Origin: Clitoria ternatea
Lineage: Eukaryota; Streptophyta; Magnoliopsida; Fabales; Fabaceae
Assembly: GCA_037962975.1 (NCBI GenBank)
Contig: CM075675.1
Coordinates: forward strand, 47,042,501-47,106,500
DNA: 64,000 bases
Direction of reading: 5' to 3'
The position numbers were made by a program, and so were the translations under genes. The notes beneath the pieces are model-generated. The model worked only from the letters and a program-made list of their open reading frames with translations, had not been told where the DNA came from and searched no databases. Below, one piece after another: positions 45,866-56,392 of the stretch; positions within the stretch are counted from its first letter, which is position 1; every line of letters begins with the position of its first letter.

Positions 45866-47536
45866 ATGGCCTCAAGTTCTCAAAATGTTTTTCCTGAGGG
45901 TGGTGCGATAAATAGACCTCCCGCTTTCAATGGGGAAGGGTATGCCTTTTGGAAAGAGAGAATGAAAATCTTCATTCAATCAATTGACTTAAGAATATGG
46001 AATGCCATTGAAAATGGTCCCTATATACCAATGCATACCATAGATAGCAAAAATGTTGAAAAACCCATAGATGAATGGACTAGCGAGGAAGAAAAGAAAG
46101 TCCAATATGGCTACAAGGCCAAAAACCTCATTACCATGGCTTTAGGACAAGACGAATTTTTTAGAATAATGACATGCCAAACCGCCAAAGAAATGTGGGA
46201 TACTCTTCAAGTAACCCATGAAGGTACTAATGATGTAAAGGACTCAAAGATTAGTACTCTTACTAGCCAATATGAATGCTTTAGGATAAATTCAGGAGAA
46301 TCTATTGTAGATATGCAGAAAAGGTTCACACTTATTATTAACCATCTTATTACTCTTGGCAAAGTGTACACTAACAAAGAGCTTGTGCACAAAATTTTGA
46401 AAAGTCTCAGCAGGGAATGGCAACCTCTTGTCACAGCAATAAAACAATCTCCTAGCATCAATGAAATGTCTCTTGCAACACTCTTTGGAAAATTGCAAGA
46501 ACAAGAGCAAGAACTTAAAGCATTAAAGCTAGCCGAGGAAGAGGAGAAATCCACCAAGAAGAAAGGGCTAGCCCTCAAAGCCACCTCCATGCATGAGGAA
46601 GAATCATGCAGTGACTTAGATGAAGAAGAAGAGTTTGGGCTGTTCGTAAAAAGATTTGGAAGATTCATGAAGAACAAAAAGTTCCAAAAGAACTTTAAGC
46701 CCCAAGGTAAGAAATCTACCTCTAATGAAACTTCCTCTTCACCAAGTTGTTTTGAATGTGGCAAGGAAGGGCACTTCAAAGCCGATTGTCCAAACCTCAA
46801 AAAGAAGGGCAAGGACAAACAAAGAAGAAGAAGAGCCTATATTGCTTGGGATGAGAACGATGTGAGCAGCTCCGACGACTCGGAAGATGAGCAAGCCAAT
46901 CTCTGCTTAATGGCAAATCATCAAGAAGAAGAAAATGAGGTAAATCTTCTTGACTTAGATAAAAATGAGCTGTTAGATGCATTTGAGGAATTATATGATA
47001 AATTTACAAAAATCTCTAGTAAACTCAAAGCATCTAGGAAAACTAGTGATACTCTTGAATTGCATCTCATGGAAGTATGTAAAGAAAATGAGGGCTTAAA
47101 AGAAGAACTAGAGAAAGTTCAAACATGCTCTAGGGATAAACCTTGTGATTTTGCAAAGAAGTGCATTGTGTTAGAAACCAAGGTTGAAGACCTAAATAGG
47201 ACACTAGAGAAATTCACTAATGGAAGAGATAACTTAAATATCCTACTTGGGCAACAAAAATGCATGTTTAGTAAAACCGGTCTAGGATATGACCAAGAAC
47301 ATAGTAATCATAAAATGGAGAAGCACTACAAAAACTTCTTTGCACCACCAAGCAAGTCCTCCTCACCTTTTATGAAATGCAATCATTGTGGTACCAAAGG
47401 ACATAGTGCATATAAGTGTAGTGTTAGGAAACTAGGACCAAAGGTCTTAAGAAAGGTGTGGGTTCCCAAAGGAACGTTCCCACAAGCTAACCTTAAAGGA
47501 CCCAACATAAAATGGGTACCTAGTTCTCTAAAATGA
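45866..47536 (+). CDS. gag: Element E gag
   Basis: 556 aa. The copia-type gag domain covers about residues 20-225 (FNGEGYAFWKERM near the start, TAKEMWDTLQVTHEG, SLSREWQPLVTAIKQ). A basic/acidic linker, a CCHC knuckle at about 295-308 (CFECGKEGHFKADC), a long predicted coiled coil (about 360-460) and a second knuckle at about 505-518 (CNHCGTKGHSAYKC) follow. The large size and extended C-terminal half fit Sirevirus gag, known in the family to interact with host dynein light chain. The ATG is the first in frame, 44 bp after the primer-binding site. It ends in TGA at 47534-47536, and pol follows in a different frame. Confidence 0.93.
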   Translation: MASSSQNVFPEGGAINRPPAFNGEGYAFWKERMKIFIQSIDLRIWNAIENGPYIPMHTIDSKNVEKPIDEWTSEEEKKVQYGYKAKNLITMALGQDEFFRIMTCQTAKEMWDTLQVTHEGTNDVKDSKISTLTSQYECFRINSGESIVDMQKRFTLIINHLITLGKVYTNKELVHKILKSLSREWQPLVTAIKQSPSINEMSLATLFGKLQEQEQELKALKLAEEEEKSTKKKGLALKATSMHEEESCSDLDEEEEFGLFVKRFGRFMKNKKFQKNFKPQGKKSTSNETSSSPSCFECGKEGHFKADCPNLKKKGKDKQRRRRAYIAWDENDVSSSDDSEDEQANLCLMANHQEEENEVNLLDLDKNELLDAFEELYDKFTKISSKLKASRKTSDTLELHLMEVCKENEGLKEELEKVQTCSRDKPCDFAKKCIVLETKVEDLNRTLEKFTNGRDNLNILLGQQKCMFSKTGLGYDQEHSNHKMEKHYKNFFAPPSKSSSPFMKCNHCGTKGHSAYKCSVRKLGPKVLRKVWVPKGTFPQANLKGPNIKWVPSSLK

Positions 47537-47582
47537 TTTTGTTTTGTAGGTATGCTTCAAGGCAAGCAACACCCATTGGTAC

Positions 47583-49298
47583 TTGGATAGCGGGTGTTCG
47601 AAGCATATGACGGGAGATATAACCAAATTTACATCATTCACTCCCAAACGAAAAGGAAGCGTCACCTATGGAGACAACACTAAGGGAAGAATCCTAGGCA
47701 TTGGAAATATTGGTAAGAACTCTTCCACATCCATAAGTGATGTATTGTATGTTGAAGGCCTCAAACATAATTTACTAAGCATAAGTCAATTATGTGAACA
47801 TTGGATGTTGGCCATGCAAGAAGAGTTAAACCAATTTGAAAGAAATGAAGTTTGGGAACTTGTGCCAAGACCCAATGATCATCTAATAATAGGCACCAAA
47901 TGGGTGTTTAGAAATAAGCTAGATGAAAACAGAATAATAACTAGAAACAAAGCTAGACTAGTAGCAAAGGGATACAACCAAGAAGAAGGAATAGACTATG
48001 AAGAAACATATGCTCCCGTAGCTAGGTTAGAAGCCATTAGATTATTGCTAGCTTTTGCATGTTGTATGGATTTCAAATTGTATCAAATGGATGTCAAAAG
48101 TGCGTTCTTAAACGGCTACATTCAAGAAGAAGTTTATGTAGATCAACCTCCCGGTTTTGAAAATCATAAATTTCCAAACCATGTTTTCAAATTGAGAAAA
48201 GCCTTATATGGTTTGAAGCAAGCTCCAAGAGCTTGGTATGAGAGATTAAGCAAATTTCTTTTAGAACACAACTTTGAAAGAGGAAAGGTTGATACTACAT
48301 TGTTTATAAAACGCAAACAAAATGACATCCTCTTGGTACAGATTTATGTAGATGACATAATATTTGGTGCTACTAATGAAAATCTTTGTCAAGAATTTGC
48401 CAAGATTATGCAGAATGAGTTTGAAATGTCCTTGATGGGAGAACTCACCTTCTTCCTTGGACTACAAATAAAACAAGCCATTGATGGAACGTTCATTAGC
48501 CAAACCAAATACTGTAAGGAACTACTTAAAAGGTTTGGAATGGACAAGGCAAATGAGATAGCTACACCAATGAGCACATCCTGCTATCTAGACAAAGACG
48601 AAAAGGGTAAGGACATTGAAATCACCAAATATCGAGGTATGATTGGATCCTTACTATATTTAACTGCGAGTAGACCTGATATTATGTTTGCGGTATGTAT
48701 GTGTGCTAGATATCAAGCATGTCCCAAAGAATCACATTTGACTGCCGTAAAAAGGATTTTGAAATATCTTGTGGGTACTCAAAGTGTTGGTTTATGGTAT
48801 CCCAAAGGCGTTGAATGTAATCTTTTAGGATATTCTGATTCCGACTTTGCGGGGTGTAAGCTTGATAGAAAAAGCACTAGTGGTACATGCCATTTGCTTG
48901 GTAGTTCCCTTGTTTCTTGGCATAGCAAGAAACAAGCAAGTGTTGCATTGTCAATAGCTGAGGCAGAATATGTAGCAGCTGGTAGTTGTTGTGCTCAAAT
49001 TCTTTGGATGAGACAACAACTTCTTGATTTTGGTATTGCCTTGAATAAAGTACCCATTAAATGTGATAATACAAGTGCCATTAACATCTCCAAGAATCCA
49101 GTAATGCACTCTAGAACCAAACACATTGAGATTAGGCATCACTTTATTAGAGATCATGTGTTAAAAGGGGATTGTGTACTTGAACATGTAGAAACTTCTA
49201 AGCAACTAGCTGATATTTTCACAAAACCCTTGGCTAGAGAGCAATTCATTCACATAAGAAGAGAATTAGGCATTCTTGACATGTCCAATTGTGTTTAA
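47583..49298 (+). CDS. pol: Element E pol lacking integrase: protease fragment, RT, RNase H
   Basis: 571 codons; the frame is open from just after a TAG at 47547-47549. The protease motif is LDSGCSKHMTGD. After LKHNLLSISQLCE, where the gag-pre-integrase region should begin, the text jumps at about 47799 straight to the RT start (WMLAMQEELNQFERNEVWELVP). The whole integrase is therefore deleted and the frame is kept. RT motifs: YQMDVKSAFLNG, GLKQAPRAWY, catalytic YVDD at 255-258. RNase H: GYSDSDFAGC, RKSTSG, SIAEAEYVA, CDNTSAI, RTKHIEIRHHFIRD. It ends in DMSNCV and TAA. RT and RNase H look intact and could act in trans. Confidence 0.9.
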   Translation: MDSGCSKHMTGDITKFTSFTPKRKGSVTYGDNTKGRILGIGNIGKNSSTSISDVLYVEGLKHNLLSISQLCEHWMLAMQEELNQFERNEVWELVPRPNDHLIIGTKWVFRNKLDENRIITRNKARLVAKGYNQEEGIDYEETYAPVARLEAIRLLLAFACCMDFKLYQMDVKSAFLNGYIQEEVYVDQPPGFENHKFPNHVFKLRKALYGLKQAPRAWYERLSKFLLEHNFERGKVDTTLFIKRKQNDILLVQIYVDDIIFGATNENLCQEFAKIMQNEFEMSLMGELTFFLGLQIKQAIDGTFISQTKYCKELLKRFGMDKANEIATPMSTSCYLDKDEKGKDIEITKYRGMIGSLLYLTASRPDIMFAVCMCARYQACPKESHLTAVKRILKYLVGTQSVGLWYPKGVECNLLGYSDSDFAGCKLDRKSTSGTCHLLGSSLVSWHSKKQASVALSIAEAEYVAAGSCCAQILWMRQQLLDFGIALNKVPIKCDNTSAINISKNPVMHSRTKHIEIRHHFIRDHVLKGDCVLEHVETSKQLADIFTKPLAREQFIHIRRELGILDMSNCV

Positions 49299-49387
49299 AT
49301 ATTTTGTTGAATGGCATAATGCATGATATACATCACATTTCATGTTTGGAACCTTGCTGTTTGATATATTTGAAGTTTTTGACTCCA

Positions 49388-49718
49388 TAATCGATTACTT
49401 TGTTAATCCCAATCGATTACTAAGCTTCTGTTTCGAGGGCAATCGATTAGAACTCACCCATAATCGATTACAATCATTCTGTTTTTAAGATAATCGATTA
49501 TACATTATCCATAATCGATTACGAAGCTTCTGTTTCCAGTTCAAAACGTTTCCTCTTCTTCATAATCGATTACCACATTGCCCCAATCGATTAGGACGAT
49601 TCTGTTTCTAAACTAATCGATTACCGTAAGCCTCTAATCGATTACCCTCTGCACAAAACGTTTGAAATTCCCCAGAAACAGTGATCTAATCGATTACCAC
49701 CTGCCATGTAATCGATTA
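49388..49718. repeat. TAATCGATTA palindrome array between pol and env-like ORF
   Basis: 12 copies of the AATCGATT core in about 330 bp, many in pairs separated by TTCTGTTT-like text. Same motif as the LTR array but no other similarity by eye. Confidence 0.85.
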
Positions 49719-49837
49719 GTATGCGTTCTGATGGGTCAAAACTCCAATTTCCTAGGCTCACTCGAAACTCTCCCTTTCTTAACTCACTTCACTCCTCCCT
49801 AAACTCTCTTTCCTCCTTCCTAAACCTAATTTTCAAC

Positions 49838-49845
49838 TATAAATA
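49838..49845 (+). promoter_or_regulatory. Candidate internal TATA box for the env-like ORF
   Basis: TATAAATA in TTCAACTATAAATAACCCC, 120 bp after the palindrome array and 105-112 bp before the ATG at 49950, followed by a pyrimidine-rich leader. The LTR has the same order, with 118 bp between array and TATA. Confidence 0.5.
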
Positions 49846-49949
49846 ACCCCTCATTCACCTTCTCATCTCACACTACCTCCTTTCTCCCAAGTCTCTCAAA
49901 ACTCTCTAGCGCTCATCTCTCTTCATCTCCTCTTTTAGCATTTTTCACC

Positions 49950-51071
49950 ATGTCTTCCTCAAGGAATGTCAAAAGGGCTAGGTCCTCTGCTGCTCAAGCT
50001 CATAATCCCCTTGACTTCTCAAGGTTTTTCTCTTCTCCTAGAGATCTTCAGAATTTTATGAAGAATTTTTCTGAAAAGGAGATTATGACTCCTCACTACA
50101 CCATTGCTGAAACCTTTGACAACCCAAGCCTTACCTTCACCCAAAGCCTCAACCACTACAACCTCTTCCCCTTCCTATCCCTCAAAGAAGAAGAATACTA
50201 TCCTGAGCTTATGAGAGTATTCTACTGCAACCTCCGCCTTGTCAATGGGATGATTGAATCCAAGGTGAAAAACACCACCATCAAACTCTCCAATGCCCAG
50301 TTTGCAGAGATTTCCAAACTGCCCCTCAACAATGCTGACTTTGATGGAGGCGAACCCGAGGATGAATGGGGCTTCAATGCTTTTACTGCTCACCAATCTT
50401 TATGGAAAGCTGACCGTCCAAGGAGCAACCACAAACTAGTTGGCCACTTGACCATGAACAACCGCCTGCTCCACTTCTTCTTGGTCAAGATGATTGTTCC
50501 CCGTGGTGGGAACTATGCTCTGGTTGAAGAGGATGATGTCCTCTTAATGTGGGCCATGCTGAACCACAAAGAGATCAACTGGGTTCAGTTGATCAAGTTC
50601 CACATGCGCCATGCCAAGGACCAACAAAAGCTCCCCTATGGTATCCTCCTCACCAAAATTTTCAAATTCTGTGGAGTAGACTTAGCAGGGGAACTCTCTG
50701 AGAAAGTGCCCCCTAGAGCTTGCATTGGCACCCATCACCTCACCAAAATGGGTCTTGTTTTCACCAATGGAGCATGGTACTCACGCATGGAGGGCGTTTA
50801 TGCCAACATTCCCTTCCAAGCTCCTGCTGAAGAAGCACCTGCTCCTCCTCCTTCTCCACCTCAACCACAAGCTGCAGCCTCTTCATCTGCCCCACAAGTT
50901 GACCCTTTTGCATCTCTCTACGCTCATCTTGATCGCCGCTTCGATCGTCTTGAGAACTCCCTCCAAGAGTTTTCCATGACCGAGCAGCAACATTTTGAGA
51001 TGATGCAGCAGCGCTATGAGGAGCTGGCTCACCAAATTGCAGAAATCCGCTTCTTCAACCCGGACAATTAG
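49950..51071 (+). CDS. Element E third ORF (Sirevirus env-like / putative plant transposon protein)
   Basis: 373 aa, intact. The N-terminal two thirds (about 50-275: HYTIAETFDNPSLTF, EEEYYPELMRVFYCNL, VEEDDVLLMWAMLNHKEINW) resemble the domain often annotated as putative plant transposon protein, found in the ORF3 of SIRE-type elements. A Pro/Ala-rich linker (about 288-315) and a C-terminal coiled coil (about 325-368, RRFDRLENSLQEFSMTEQQ) follow. There is no signal peptide and no clear membrane span, so an envelope role is not supported by the sequence; the function is unknown. The start CACCATGTC fits plant context. It is separated from pol by 650 bp, so readthrough from pol is not feasible; a separate transcript is likely. 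Confidence 0.8.
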   Translation: MSSSRNVKRARSSAAQAHNPLDFSRFFSSPRDLQNFMKNFSEKEIMTPHYTIAETFDNPSLTFTQSLNHYNLFPFLSLKEEEYYPELMRVFYCNLRLVNGMIESKVKNTTIKLSNAQFAEISKLPLNNADFDGGEPEDEWGFNAFTAHQSLWKADRPRSNHKLVGHLTMNNRLLHFFLVKMIVPRGGNYALVEEDDVLLMWAMLNHKEINWVQLIKFHMRHAKDQQKLPYGILLTKIFKFCGVDLAGELSEKVPPRACIGTHHLTKMGLVFTNGAWYSRMEGVYANIPFQAPAEEAPAPPPSPPQPQAAASSSAPQVDPFASLYAHLDRRFDRLENSLQEFSMTEQQHFEMMQQRYEELAHQIAEIRFFNPDN

Positions 51072-51573
51072 ATTTTTTTGTTATGTTGGTTTCTGTTTGT
51101 TGCTTTTCTGCATTTTGAATAAATTTACTTCTTGTATTTCCCTTTGTTATTTAATAAAAGTATCTTATTTGAGTTTATATAATTTCTCTTCACCACTCTA
51201 TTTGTTTTTGATGATTACAAAGGGGGAGAAGAATAGATGTTCATATGTTGGATAATGCTCTGATACAAAATATGAATAATTCTGAATATGCTCTGATAAT
51301 ATGCTCTGATAATATGGATAATAGATGCCTTGTTAACAATTTGCAAAATCTTATCTGTTTGTTAAACTCTTTTTGATAGGGGGAGAATTATAAATAAGAG
51401 ATAATAAACAATGGATAAAATGAGATAAGACATTGGCTGCTGAATTGGTTTTTTGAAAATTGTCATCTGCTATAATGTAGCAGAGTTGTTTTTGCAAAAG
51501 ATAAAGCCTATATTATTTAAACTAACAACCCTCAAGAGATGAACATAGTTGTCATCATCAAAAAGGGGGAGAA
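51072..51573 (+). other. Element E 3' untranslated region and polypurine tract
   Basis: AT-rich with two copies of a GGGGGAGAA string (about 51221 and 51379) before the functional tract AAAAAGGGGGAGAA at 51560-51573. No ORF with a domain. Confidence 0.7.
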
Positions 51574-53002
51574 TGTGTTTGAATATATTAACAGGTCCAA
51601 AAGATGTGCAAGGATTTTGATAATGACAAGTACTCTTGAAGAAACAATGCAAAAACAAAGACATGAAATCAGAATTGAAGAAACAGCGAAGCTAATCGAT
51701 TAGGCCATAGATGCTAATCGATTAGAAGCTTTCTGTCTTGGAAGAAATTGCATCAGAGTTGAAGATAATCGATTAAGGAAGCCACACAATCAATTAGACA
51801 CTCACTGGAATTAAGATAATCGATTGCACACTTGAGACTAATCGATTACAGCAATCAAAAATGGAATTAAATGCATCAGGCACACATGCTAATCGATTAA
51901 GAGAGCCATATAATCGATTAGGAAGCCACTGGAATTTAAGGTAATCGATTGCAAGACATGCTAATCGATTAGGATGCTGCGAAGACAAATTAAATGCATC
52001 AGATACAAGATGCTAATCGATTACAGGTAATGAGATAATCGATTAGTGACTCTCTGACTTGAAGCTAATCGATTACAACGCGAGGGTGTAATCGATTACG
52101 ATAGTGGAAAAACAGATTTAAGTGGGAAACCAGGTCATGTCTCCACCATTCTTCAAATCTCCACTAACTGCAACGGCTATGAGGGACTAGCACTCTTCAA
52201 CAGCAATCTTAGGTCTATAAATTGAAGAGGAAGACAAGCACAAATACACAACCAAGTAGCAACAATTCATAGCTCTATTTTGTGCTTTGTAAGCCTATCT
52301 CTTGCATTTTTGTACTTTCAATTGTATATCCTCTCATCTTGAGAGATTAGAATTTGGAGAGCTTTTTCACTTGTATATCTGCTCTATTAAGAGAGTATAT
52401 TGATTGTAAACACAAACTCCAAACACACAAAGTTATTCACTCTAGGTTGAGTGGTTGTTCACTCTAGGATTGAGTGGTTACAAAGGTTGTGGACTCAACC
52501 TTTGGGATATTGTGAGATTGAGAGATTGGGTGGGTTGCCCTTATACTTGTGAGGATTGGGTTCTTGAGTGTGGGACACTAGGAAGCCGCAATTGCTCAAA
52601 GTTGTATCTCTAATCTACAATAGTGGAAAATCCTCTAAGTGGGTTGCTTAGAGGCGAGACGTACACCGGATTGGGTGGAACTCGTTACATCGGTTTGCAA
52701 GCTTCTCTTCCTTACTCTTTTACTTCTATACATTACATATTTGTTGATTGGTATTGTTTGGTTGAGAAGAACATACTTGAACTTGCTTAATTTGCTATAC
52801 TTTAGATATTGCACACCAAGTGTTTGCTAAATTGCTTCAACAACACTTACCTCTTGTAGTGCATTGCATATCATTGTTACTTGCTTTCACTTGCATAATC
52901 TCATAAACTTGGATATAGAAATCAATTTCAAAGGGATTCCAAGCAAAAGTTTTATAACTCAATTCACCCCCCCTCTTGAGTATTGAGGCCACTTGAACAA
53001 CA
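51574..53002 (+). repeat. Element E 3' LTR (1429 bp)
   Basis: Equal in length to the 5' LTR with five substitutions seen (for example ATTTTAATAATG versus ATTTTGATAATG and CATTGCATA versus CATTACATA). Confidence 0.95.
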
Positions 53003-56000
53003 GAAATAACAAGGAATGATCAAATCTGAGTAAAATGACTCAAGATGGAGCATTTTCGAGTGAAGTATGTCCCTGTTGGAGACAAATCCGAGTAGAATGG
53101 CTAAAAATTGATTAAATCCGAGTCATAATGAAGAATTTCCGAGTGGAATAGGCTCCTGTTGGGGAATCCGAGTAAAATGACATACAAATGATCGAATCCG
53201 AGTGGAATTACTCAGAATGGAGCAAATCCGAGGGGAATACTTCACTGATTGGAGGAAACCCGAGTGGAAAGTTCTTTGTCTTAGACATTCCGAGTGAAAA
53301 TAACTGCTGACTGAAGAAGCTGCCCAATAACAGCTGCCTAAAGCTAATTTCGAGTGAAAAGATTCTGACTGAAGGAGATGTTCCGAGTGAATGGATTCCG
53401 AGCAGAGGAAGCCACTAAATGATATACATTCGAGCAGACTCACAGTTTCACACTGAGCCCGAGTGTGATGTCCCAAGGAAGACATCCGAGTGAGCTGGGG
53501 CAGAAAAGTTATTTTTCTGAGCAAGGCAAGGCTCGGCCATGAAAGAACTTCTATTAGCCAGATTCTGAGTAAAGGGAAGACCGACTCTGAGGGAGATATC
53601 CGAGTCAGATGCTCCCGAATGAAGGTTCCAAGGAAAGTACATCCAAGTGAAAGCAAGGCCGATTCAGAATGCATCCTGACTGTTGGTTCCGAACAAAACA
53701 TCCCCGATTGAAGTAATTCCGAGTGGATGCTTCAAACAAGATCCGAGCCAAGTACTCTCCCACTCAATTTCTGAGTCTTGCTCTTCGATTTTCAATCGGC
53801 TCCGAGTCCTCCTTTAGCAAACTCTGAGACCCATTACACTCAACCTCCGAGTCCTCCTTTACACTCAACTTCCGAGTCTTTCTCTTCGATTTTCAATCGG
53901 CTCCGAGTCCTCCTTTAGCAAACTCCGAGACCCATTACACTCAACCTCCGAGTCCTCCTTTACACTCAACTTCCGAGTCGCCTTTACATTCAACTTCCGA
54001 GTCTTTCTCTTCGATTTTCAATCGGCTCCGAGTCCTCATTTACTCATTTCCGAGTCATTTTTACCAATTTCCGAGTCATCATTCTCTCCTAATTCTGAGT
54101 CATTTTTTATCAGTTCTGAGTCAATCTTTGATCGGTTTTTGAGTGATACTTTTCAGTCAGTTCTTGGTCAGTCTTCAATCATTTCTGACTCAGTTTTTAC
54201 CAATTCCGAGCCAGTCTTCAGTTGGAACCGAGTGACACTTCAGTCGGTCATCCCTCTTCAAACCAATTCCGTGTCATCCTTCTTCAAACAATCAATTCCG
54301 AGCCCATTTCCATCAACTTCTGAGACAAACTTTAACCTTTCCCGAGCCCTTTTGGCCAGTCAATTCCGAGCCCATTTTCGTCCAGATCTGACTCCCAGAA
54401 GAATTCTCACTCGGAAAGGAGTATTTTCACTCGGCTTTCTATGGGAAATGCTTCATTCCACTCGGAATTGACTCCCAATGTGGATGAATACTGACTGGGA
54501 GGCTGATCCGAGCCATCCTCACTCGGATTTCCACCATTCTCTCTCGGATTTCCACCAGGTTTGCCCTGTTCACCCGTGCTGACTTGGATTCCACCACCCA
54601 AGTGGATTCAGGAATCCTAGGGGTGGCAGACAGGGGCGGAAGTGGAGGAATTAAAAAATTCCCACCAGCCGTTGTCCCCCACTTCACTCTAAATGGAAGT
54701 GTGAGCTGGCTTTCCACTCTGAGTGGAAGCCTGAGCTGGCCTTCCACTCGGACAAGCCTATAAATGGGCAAGGGCTGAAGCTAAGAGGGAGAGGGATTCA
54801 TTCAAAGGAGAAGCTTTCACTTGAGAGGGGGAAGCATTGGAGAAGAAAGAGAGCTCTTTAAAAAAAAACTCCACTGTCCCTCTCCTTAAAAACCACGCAG
54901 CCCTCCTTTTCCTCCACCAACGCAAAGCCCCTCACCATCAAAACACCGTCCCACACCCTCTCCTCAAACCAACAGCTTTAATCCCTTTTGTCTTCACGGT
55001 AGAGCCCCTCTCCTCACCAACATCACTCGGGTTCTCAACTTTCCACTCGATTTTTACCCTTTCCACTCGGTTTTTACCATTTCCACTCGGTTTTTACCAT
55101 TTCCACTCGGTTTTTTCCATTTTCACTCGGTTTTTCCATTTTTCACTCAGTTTTCTCTTCTCCCACTCAGTTTTCGCTCATTTTTCCCTCTCCTCTTTGA
55201 ACTTACTGTTCCCCTTTCTCTCTTGTAGCTTCTGCTACCTTCCCTCTTTTGCTTCGTAATAAAAATAATAAAAGGAAATGAATGTTTCATGGATTTTCTT
55301 TCAAATCTAAATAAAATCGAAAAAGAAACAAATCATTTTTAGTCAGTGTCGTACGAAAAATACTTCCGTCTACACAGTCTCTATAGGATCCATACACGTG
55401 CGAAGAACTTCGTCTTGTATGGATTCTTCAACAAAATGATGCCCATCAATATTTTCCTAATTTTTTTGCTAAAAAAATTATTTAAAGAACTACGTGACCC
55501 TGATTTCTCGAAAGCTCGAGAATACGTAGGAGCAGGAAATAGTTCCTGTCGGGCCCATCTTTCTTTATTTAATTTTTAGAGTTTCCATTTTTGTCTTGCT
55601 ATCAAAAGGAGGAGCGAGATTAATTTGGACGAGACGTCCTGTTAATCTCATATTTCTTAAATATCTCTTTAAAAAAAAGGGCGGAGCGAGATTAATTTGG
55701 ATGAGACGTCCTGTTAATCTCATGTAAATATTTTGTGTTGATTTTTGTTTATTTTTTTGTTTATTTCGTCGTTCCGTACATTTTTCTTTTCATGAAGAAG
55801 TTAAAATAATTATTGGGCTAATTATAATGCGCGCTATCAAATTGAGGTAACCGTTTTTTATAACGGACAGTCGTGAGGTGCTAATACCTTCCTCACCTGT
55901 AATCAGACTCCCGAATCATGGAATTTCATTTTTTATAACCAGTGCTTTAACAAAAGGTTTTTCCAGTATTTTATCCTAAAAAAAAATATTGGTGGTGACT

Positions 56001-56384
56001 CCCTGTTTATTTTTTAAAATCGTTTCGAGGGTCGGCCGCGCCGCCGTGATCCCGGTCGCGACAAGGAGTCTGTTTGCCCATGCTGACTTGGAATCGCACC
56101 ATCTAAGTGGATCCTTGAATCCTGGGGGGCGGCTGACAACAGACAAAAATGAAAATAATAAAGAATTACCCCCTAGCCGCCGTTCCCCCATAATTGTCAA
56201 TGACCAGGCTGTTTCTCTATTACATACAATTGCATCATCCAAGTTGATCTTTGAATCTTGGGGGGCGGCTAATAACAAACAAAAATAAAAATAATAAATT
56301 ACTTATCAGCCGTTGTTCCCCATAATTATTGGTGGCCAGGCTGTCTTTGAGCTGTCCAAGCTTTCAGCCAGCACCTTGGATCTC

Positions 56385-56392
56385 TATAAATA
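56385..56392 (+). promoter_or_regulatory. TATA box of solo LTR C
   Basis: TATAAATA in ATCTCTATAAATACCTC, upstream of the hairpin cluster at 57291-57531. Confidence 0.55.

Larger units (their letters stand above)
44380..53002 (+). mobile_element. Element E: Sirevirus (Ty1/copia) with env-like ORF, integrase deleted
   Basis: Exact GAAAT duplication (44375-44379, 53003-53007). LTRs of 1429 bp each (44380-45808, 51574-53002) differ at five positions by my count, so insertion is very recent. Primer-binding site TGGTATCAGAGC, gag with two zinc knuckles, PR-RT-RH frame, a third ORF between pol and the 3' LTR, and a polypurine tract AAAAAGGGGGAGAA (51560-51573). A third ORF downstream of pol and a large gag are Sirevirus (SIRE/Maximus) traits. 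The integrase is missing, so this copy must have been mobilised by another element or lost integrase after insertion. Confidence 0.92.
23063..56063 (+). mobile_element. Element D: gag-only Ogre/Tat-like Ty3 retrotransposon
   Basis: Exact AGGAG duplication (23058-23062, 56064-56068). The 5' LTR (23063-23332 plus 32691-35739) and 3' LTR (44049-44379 plus 53008-56063) both start TGTGAACACC and end GGTCGCGACA. Primer-binding site TGGCGACTCCACTGG (35742-35756) is the Arg-tRNA type used by Ogre/Tat elements. The interior (35740-44048) has a gag remnant (37134-37970), a trace of the pre-RT linker, tandem repeats and a polypurine tract, but no RT, RNase H or integrase. The layout is that of a TR-GAG element. 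Later insertions: H in the 5' LTR, G in the interior, E in the 3' LTR. Confidence 0.8.
44049..56063 (+). repeat. 3' LTR of element D (about 3.4 kb, split by E)
   Basis: Pieces 44049-44379 and 53008-56063. About 1-2 percent different from the 5' LTR by eye. It is longer mainly by extra TTTACCATTTCCACTCGG units at about 55050-55140. TATA box at 54759-54765 and hairpins at 55616-55649 and 55688-55721. ORFs here (53123-53701, 54837-55259) mirror those of the 5' LTR and are not genes. Confidence 0.8.
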
